Under the pieces are notes generated by a model. That model saw only the letters and a program-made list of their open reading frames with translations. It ran no database searches and was not told the origin of the DNA. Shown one piece after another: positions 12,201-21,200 of a stretch of DNA of 64,000 nucleotides. How positions within the stretch are numbered: the first letter of the stretch is position 1; each line of letters opens with the position of its first letter. The stretch is from Elephas maximus indicus (Eukaryota; Chordata; Mammalia; Proboscidea; Elephantidae): assembly GCF_024166365.1 (NCBI RefSeq), contig NC_064830.1:90636968-90700967 (forward strand). Reading direction: 5' to 3'. Position numbers and translations under genes: made by a program.

Positions 12201-15200
12201 TTGGGTTTTATATTTAGGTCTTTGATCCATTTGGAGTTAGTGTTTGAGCATCGTGTGAGGTATGGGTCTTGTTTCATTTTTTTTGCAGATGGATATCCAG
12301 TTATGCCAGCACCATTTGTTAAAGAGACTATCTTTTCCCTGTTTAACGGACTTTGGGCCTTTGTCAAATATCAGCTGCTCATAGGTAGATGAATTTATGT
12401 CTGTATTCTCAATTCTGTTCCATTGGTCTATGTATCTGTTGTTTGTTTACAGTTTTTTTTTTTAAGGTAAAATTTACGGACAGTGAAATGCACAAATTTT
12501 AGTGTCTTAGCCTTTCAATGAGTTTTGACAAATGCATACACCTGTGTAACATGTGCCCCTATCAAGATACTAAAGATCATTATCTTCCAGAAATTTTCTT
12601 CTTGCCACTTCTCTGTCACTTCCTGCCCCTAATCTCATCCCAGAGACAACCACTGGTCTGATTATTTTCCACCATAGATTAGTGGAATTTCATATAAATG
12701 GGATAATATGTTATATAGGCCCCAGTATTTTTCTAAATAATATTTTATTGTGTTTTAGGTGAAAACTTACTCAGCAAATTAGGTTCTCATTTAACAATTT
12801 TTATACAAATTGTTCCATACCACTGGTTACAGTTTTTACAATGTGTCAGCATTCTCATTATTTCCATTCTGTTTTCTCTGTTTCCATTAATGTAACTTCC
12901 CTTCCCCTCTTTGCCTTCTCATCTTTGCTTTTGGGTAAATGTTGACAGTTTGGTCTCATACAGTTGATTGTTTAATGGAGCACATTATTCAAGGGTGATA
13001 TTGGTTATTTTATAAGTCAATCTATCATTTAGCTGAAAGGTGAACTCCAGAAATCGCTCCAGTTCCAAGTTCAAAGGGTATCTTAGGGTGATAGTCTTGG
13101 GGGCTCCTCTAGTCTCTATCAGTCCAATAGGTTTGGCCTTTTTTAGGAATTTGAATTTTCTACATTTTTCTCCCATTTCTTCCAGGACCTCCTGTTGTGT
13201 CCCTGGTCAGAATAGTCAGTAGTGGTAACTGGGCACCATCTAATTCTTTTGGTCTCAGATTAGAAGAGGCTGTGGTTTGTGTGGGCTCTTAGTCCTGTGG
13301 TCTAATTTCTTCTTTGAGCCTTTGATTTCCTTCATTTTCTTTTGCGCCATATAAGTACAAACCCTAGTTTTTTGTTGTTGTTGTTGTTGTTTTGTTTTTT
13401 AAAATAAGCTCTTTAGGTGCAGATAAAGCTGAGAAATGTTGTCTTACACATTTCTCTCTGGGTGGCAGAGACTCACTCCCCAGCTATATGAGTATTATAA
13501 TTATGTTTCTTTTCACTGCTGCTTGCTGTTTTCCTGTGTAAACGGAGGTTAAAGACTCTGATTTTATTTTTATTACAGAGGCTTTATGTTCTTGTAGAAA
13601 TGTAAAAGTCTGTAGTTAACAGTGAAAGCCTTAGCTTCCTCATTCCCACCATAAGTCACCCTCAAAAGGAAGACAAGGTTAAGGGAGAGTGCTTCATATA
13701 TCCACAGGTGCGTGCGCACACACACACACACATACACACACGTTACTTTGGGAGTAAACAAATACAAAAAGGATCATTCTGTCCTATTCTCCTGTTTACA
13801 TTTTTCACTTCCTTTTTTCCTGCGGTTGGGGCTGGGTGTGCGGAGCTGGTATGATTCTCCAAAATAACACAGCATTTCAAAACACAACTTCCTCCCAACA
13901 GAATACAATTACTTTTCTCTTGAAAAAAATTTGAGGTATAATATACATGCAGTAAGTACACAGATCTGAAGTGATGGATTTTTAAATATGTATAAACCCA
14001 AGTAACAACCACTTAGATTAAGATAGCATACGTTTCCAGCATCCCATGTTTCTCCATGCCTCCTTCCAGTTGACAAAATCACTTAAAATTTTTCTTTTAT
14101 TTGACTTATTTTTCAGTGTCATTTTTGCACACAGTTTGAAGTGAAACGATTCCAAAAGGCTCATTATAAAAAAAACAACAATTTCCACACACATATTTCC
14201 ACTTCTCTCTATGAAACTACTTTCAGCTCTTTCACTGATTCTCCATACTCCCAAATAACATGATCATTTTGTTACTTCTTGATATTCGTTTTAGCAATGA
14301 TTTCCCACTATGGGAGGTAACGGTTGAGCTCTCAGCTCAGCTCTTGCCACACATGAACACCCCTTCCATTCCCCCACCATCCTGTCTCATTCATTCCTTG
14401 TATTTATATGATAATTTTGGTTAGATCAATATTCAGTGTTTACATTATCCTGACCATGTAAATGAGATTCACTTGAGCCAAATAGTATACTCTGTACTTT
14501 TCTTTTCCTGTACAATTTTTTGTTTTCCCTGGAAAACCCAGGTATTTGATGGAAATTTTGGGTATCATATTAAGATTGTGGTCTAAGGTGAATTGTTCCT
14601 CTAATTCCTTAAAAGAAGTTATGGAAGATGAGACTTGAGTGGAGACCAGAGAACTTATCAGGTCACCCTGGGTGACACATTTTACTGTTTTTTCTCATTC
14701 TCTTTCTCTCCTCTTTTTTGCCTCAGCGGGTTGAAGGCTCTCAGCTGTCTCCCCGGCTCCAGTATTTTGGTCAGTCACTGAGTGGGGGCCAGGATATAAC
14801 AATGGATGGTCTGGTGGACCTGGCTGTAGGAGCCCAGGAGCATATGCTGCTGCTCAGGTGAGAATCCCTTTGGAGCACACCAGGTGTCCTCTCTTGAAGG
14901 AGCCTCTTTGCTGTCTGAAGGCCCCTGATGATCCTTTGATGTCTCTGCAGGTCCCAGCCAGTATTGAAAGTTGATGTGGCCATGGAGTTCACACCCAGGG
15001 AAGTGGCAAGGAATGCATTTGAATGTCGTGAACAGGTGCTGAAAAACCAGAATGCTGGGGAGGTCAGAGTCTGCTTCCGTGTGCGGAAAATCACACGGGA
15101 CCGCCTGGGAGAAGGTGAGGCTTGGTAGGAAATTCTGAAAAAGTTAAATGGCAGCCAAGTCTGCTCAGCCTTCCAGCTGTCCAGAGCTCAGTTCTCAAAG

Positions 15201-18200
15201 GCTCTGACAAGCCTTCTCCAAGTTTGGCTGAGTGAGCAGGCTATCTCTGTGCTAGTCGTAGAGTCTCAGAAAACCCCATCAAAGAAGTGAGCATGTAATC
15301 ATCCCTCATTCTCTTAGTTCTCCAGAGAACCAAATACACCACATCTGTGAATCAAACAGGGTTTTTTATGTGAGAAAGAATTCATTTAAAGGGGAAATTG
15401 AGTTGATTAAACCAAACACAAATTCACAAAACATTCAAGCATGGATTTTTTCGCAACCAGCCTGACTTCTTCCTTTATTTGTATTCCCAAAGAATGGCAT
15501 GATACTTGAAATGGGGGAATGGTAACGCTGGTACTAAAAAGAAACAGGGTGGAGGAAGAACACAATTAACTTTCTAGAAGCAGTCTTATTAGTCTAAAGA
15601 GACAGCAATCAGAGTTAGGGGCAGTCAGCATGGCTGGAAATTGAGATACAAATTCCTGGAGAGTAGGAAATTACAGACAAGGTACTGCAAAATCTACACA
15701 GAAACTCCTTTCAAGTCATTGGCTGACTCCTAAGCCATGTATGCTCAGTTCAATACACTAAGAAATCCAGTAGAAAACTAGTTGGGAAACTAAAGAGCTG
15801 AGCAGGGAATTCAGCAGATTTCTAGGACTTAAGAGACAAAGATATGAGAGGAGTCTTGGCAAACACGTAGGTCTTTCCATTGAGACAATTAATTAGTAAC
15901 CAAGAGAAACAATAGACAATAGAAACAGACCCATGGGTGAATTCAGAGATTAAAGATATTAGATAGGGATTTAAAAGTAACTACAATTAATGTCTTCCAG
16001 AATACAATGGAAAGGATGGAGAATTTCAGCAAAGACCTATGATCCATAAAACAATTGATTAGCAGCAAAGAGAAACAATAAACAATAGAAACAGACTCAC
16101 ATTTAATTTAGAAATTAAAGCTATCAGATAAGGACCTTAGAATAACTACAATTACTATCTTTAAAAGAATAAAGAATGGAGAAAACTTTGGCAAAAACCT
16201 GAAAATCATAAAATAGAGTCAGATGGAAACTCTAGAAGTAATACAATGACTAAAATTAAGAATTTAATAAACAGTTTTAATAGCAGATTAGAAGCAGAAC
16301 AGAAGATTAGTGAACCAAAAGACAGATTAAATGAAAGAGTTCAGATTAACATGCAGAGAAAAAAAGGATGAAAAATACAAGAAAAAATCATAGGAGATGT
16401 GTGGGACATGGTGAAAGAGCTAACAAACATGTAATTGGAATCCCAGAAAGAGAGGAGGAAAAAAAAAAAAAAAAAGAAGCTACAGTGGTTAAGAACTTTC
16501 TAAAACTGATGAAAGACATCAAGATTCTCTACAAAGCAATATAAATATAAACATAACCTTATCAGTGTGCATTATAATCAAGCTGTTGGAAACCAAACCC
16601 AAACCAAAGCAAACCCAGTGCTGTCAAGTCAATTCCGACTCATAGCGACCCTATAGAACAGAGTAGAACTGCCCCATAGAGTTCCAAGGAGCACCTGGTG
16701 GATTCGAACTGCCAACCTTTTGGTTAGCAGCCATAGCACTTAACCACTAGGCTACCAGGGTTTCCATTGGAAACCAAAGCAGCCTGAAAAATCATTAACT
16801 TTATGGTATGTAATAGAAGGTGATCCTTTACTGAGCACTTAGTATGTGGCAGACACTGTGCTAAACTCTTTTAGGCATTATTTCATTTATCTTCACCAAT
16901 GGGAAGGTGCAGTTATTATTTTCACTTTAAAAACAAGGAGTTGAGACTCAGAAAGGTCAGATAACAAGCTGAAATCACACAGCTGGGGAGCAATGGAGTT
17001 GTGCCTCATACCCCTCTCCTTCTGACTCTAAAGCCTGGACTCCTCACCCAGTGCTATTCTGCCCCTTCAGGACAGATCCAGAGCATCATCACTTATGACT
17101 TGGCTCTGGACTCTGGCCGCCCAAACCCCCGTGCCATCTTTGATGAGACAAAGAACAGTACACATAGACAAACAAGGACCTTGGCGATGACGGCGAATTG
17201 TGGCACCCTGAAGCTATTGTTACCGGTGAGCAGGCCGGTGATTGGACCCCCAGGTCCTCCGAGCATGGGGTGGATTTGGGAACCTGGGGAGGGCACACTC
17301 CCATACCCTCATTGTCTCTTAGGATTGTGTAGAGGACTCAGTGACCCCCATCGTCTTGCGCCTCAACTTCTCTTTGGTGGGGCGGCCCGCACCCTCTTTC
17401 GGGAATCTCCGTCCAGTGCTGGCTGTGGATGCTCAGAGACTCTTCACAGCCTTGGTGAGTCCTAGATTTGGGGCCCTGTGGGCATGGAAACTGGAAACCC
17501 TGGTGGCGTAGTGGTTATGTGCCACACCTGTTAATCAAGAGGTTGACAGTTCTAATCCACCAGGTGCTCCTTGGAAACTCTATGGGGCAATTCTACTCTG
17601 TCCTATAGAGTCACTATGAGTCAGAATGGACTCCACGGCAGTGGGTTTGGTGGTTTTGTGTTTGGGGCATGGAAAAGACCAGAGCCAAGATTACTGAAGC
17701 TCATTTTATTTTATTTCATATAATTTTATTTTGATATTTCATCTTATTATTTTATTTCCCATCATTCCATTGTTTCCTTTCTTTTCATTTGATTTTATTC
17801 TATTTTTACAGTTCCCCTTTGAGAAAAATTGTGGCAATGACAACATCTGCCAGGATGACCTCAGCATCACCTTCAGTTTTATGAAGTGAGTTTCTTTTCC
17901 TCATTGCCTCCTCTAAACCTACATCATGACTAGACTGTATGTTCCTCTGGCCTTTGAGGGAGCCGCTGTTTGTGTACCACAAGTCTCTTGCAGGTGTCCT
18001 GTCTACTATCATCTCTCTTCAAATGTTCACATCTGCATCCGCCAGAGCAGACTTGCCACAGCACCTCATGGTGTCTCGTTCCTCCCACAGCTTGGACACA
18101 CTGGTGGTGGGTGGTCCCCGGGACCTCAATGTGACTGTGACTGTGAGAAACCAGGGTGAGGACTCCTACAGGACTCAGGTCACCTTCTTCTATCCATCTG

Positions 18201-21200
18201 GCTTGTCCTATCGGAGAGTGTCAGGGGCCCAGGTGACAGAATTTGTCTCAGGTTCTATCTGACCTTTTCTCATCCCTTTGGCTAATATGGCTGTCGAAAT
18301 GAGCACCTCTGCTTCCCTTGCTTTCCAGAACCAGCGCTCACAGCGATCCTGGCGCCTGGTCTGTGAGTCTGGGCCCTCTCCTGAAGAGCCTGGGAGCCTG
18401 AAGAGCAGCAGCTGCAACATAAACCACCCCATCTTCCCAGACAACTCTGAGGTCAGAACTACTGGCTCCTCCTTTTTCCCCTCTTTTGTATTCTCCTGAA
18501 ATTTAGCTCTTTGATTTTTTTTTTTTTTTGGTAAATCCTTTTTTTAAAAAATTTTATTGTGCTTTAAGTGAAAGTTGGTAAATCCCTTTTTTAAAGACTG
18601 CTTTATTAAGATAATTCACATACCATACAATCCATCCTTTGAAAGCGTACTTTCAATAACTTTTAGTATATTCACAGAGTTATGCATCAGCATCATCAAT
18701 TGCAAAACATTTTTATTACCTCAAAAAGATACCCTGCTCCCCTTAGCCATCACCACCTCCAATACTTCTATCTTCTCCCACGGTTGACAATCACTAATCT
18801 TTCTTTCTCTATAGATTTGTCTATACTGGACATTTCATATAAAAGAAATCGTACAATATGTGGTCCTTTGTGACTAGTTTCTTTTGAGTTAGCATAATGT
18901 TTTTAAGGTTTATCCATGTTGTAGTGTGTATCACTACTTTATTTCATTTTATAGATGAATAATATTCCATGGTATGGACATTTTATTTCATCAGTTGATG
19001 GACATTTAAGTTGCTATTTCTATTCTCATCGCTGCCTCTCCTTTCTCCAAATCCAGGTCACCTTTAATATCACATTCGACGTGGACTCTGCTGCTTCTTT
19101 TGGAAACAAGTTACTCCTCAAAGCCAATGTGACCAGGTGTGCTGTGCCCAGCCCCACCCCTCAAGTGTCCTCCCCTTTGAAGCCCCAGCCCCTTTTCCAG
19201 GGTGGGTCTTTGCCCTTTTTCCTACTGAATTTCCTTTCAGCTCATCAAATACTGATGGAGCACCCACCATGTGGTAGGCATTGCGGTCAGTGCTGGTGAG
19301 GCAGTCACGGACAAGACAGATGTAGTTCCTGACCTCACGGGGCTTATACTTTAGTGGCAAAGATAAACAAGTAAATCGGCAATTACAATACAGTATGAAA
19401 TGAATGATTAAATGGGGGGATGTAGAGTGTTCTTTAGAGCTTGGTGTTCACAGAAAACTTCTGAAGATTTAGGCTGTGAGTTAGCCAAGCAAAGGCATGA
19501 ACTGATGGTGGGCATGAGGTAGAAAGAAGGATGCATGTACCAGGCAGAACCAGGAGACTGCAAAGATCAAGGCGCATTTAAGGAATGGAAGCTCAGTATG
19601 GGTCTAAGCACCTAATGCAGGATTTAGGGAGTTGGTGGTTAGATATGGGCTGGAGAGATGGGCTGCAGCCATGTTATAAAATGACTGATAATTGATATTA
19701 GGGAATTTGTGGTTTAACTTATGGGAAATTTCATGATTGGATTTGTATGCTAGAAAGATCACTTCCCAGGATTGGGAGCAGTTTTGAATTGGGGGACCAG
19801 TTAGGAGAAGGTTTCTGCAGACATCCATATCAGTGGGGATGGGCCTGGGCTAGGTAGGGGGAAGGAGTTAGGGAACAGTGATGCTAGAATGCAGGGATGA
19901 CAGGAAAATTAGTGATCTTTTGGAAGTGGGAGGTGAAGAACAGGAAGAAGGAAAGGTTGAGTCTCAGTTCTGGAGAGCTGACTAGAGCTTTCTCTTTCCC
20001 TTCAGTGAGAACAACATGCCCAAGACCAACAAAAGCGAATTCCAGCTGGAACTGCCTGTGAAATACACTGTCTACATGGTGGTCACCAGGTGCTGCCTTA
20101 GCTCAGCATTCACCACTGAGCTGAACATGGGCCAATATGTATTTGTGTGTAATGTGTCTGAGTATATGTGCATGTGTATCTGTGTGACTGTGTATGTGTT
20201 TATATATTTGTGTGTGTGTATGAATGGCCCAAACTGGCCCACACTGTGTCCAACATTCATTGTCCCTTCACATCATCTTGCCTGCACCCGTCAGGGTCAC
20301 ATTACCCACGTGCCTCTTCACCCCTTTACACTCTTAGCCCCAGATGCCTTCCCGGAACAGCCCTGATGCTCTGTTGTCTCCTGCCCCTACCCCTTCTTTA
20401 TCCCATCAGCCTTGAGCACTCTACCAAATATCTCAACTTCACAGCCTCAGAGAAGACAAGCCTGGTTATGGAGCATCAATATCAGGTGGGGAGCTGGGGA
20501 AGTCTGGGTTCTGAGAAGGAGGCTGGGGAGGAAAATCAATGTGATAGGAATGCAGAAATAATGATGGGAACCATGTATAAAGTGCCTACTATGTGCTAAG
20601 CACAGTTCTAAGCTCCTTCTCACTCTACACACACAAACATGCACATATGCATATGTACACACACACGTAAATAATTAACTCATTTTATCTTCATAAGAAC
20701 TCTGTGCACTAAGCACTGTCATCATTCCCAGTTTACAGATGAAGGAACTGGGGCTCAGAGATGTTAAAAAACATGTCCAAGGTCACTCAAGAGCCTTTCT
20801 GGCTCTCTAGTGTTTAGCTACTACACTCTACTGCCTCCCAGAAAACATCCAGGGGGCAGGACTCCTGGGGAAATGAGGCCTTATTCAGGTGTACTGGGCT
20901 GTAGGAGGTGGGAAGCTGATCTCAGGATCTGGTAGGGGGAGACAGACCCAGAAACCTGACTCCCTTTCTGCCCCCCACACCCAATGCAGTTCAATAACCT
21001 GGGGCAGAGGAGCCCTTCCATCAGTGTGGTCTTCTTGGTCCCCGTCCTGCTGAATAAGGTGACAGTGTTAGACAACGTCCAGGTCAACTTCTCCCAGGTA
21101 AGTCTAGCTGGGCTTGAGGGGGTGGCCCCAACTCCTCCCTCCATGGCCCTGGTCTTTCCTAAAATCTCTTTCCCCTTCTGGATTTTGGAGCCGCCCAGTC

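Noticed and set aside
11299-12367. Open frames of 106 and 181 codons on the minus strand
   Set aside because: These are L1 ORF2 C-terminal remnants, not host genes.
13718-13741. CA repeat as a possible regulatory element
   Set aside because: Ordinary microsatellite; no evidence of function.
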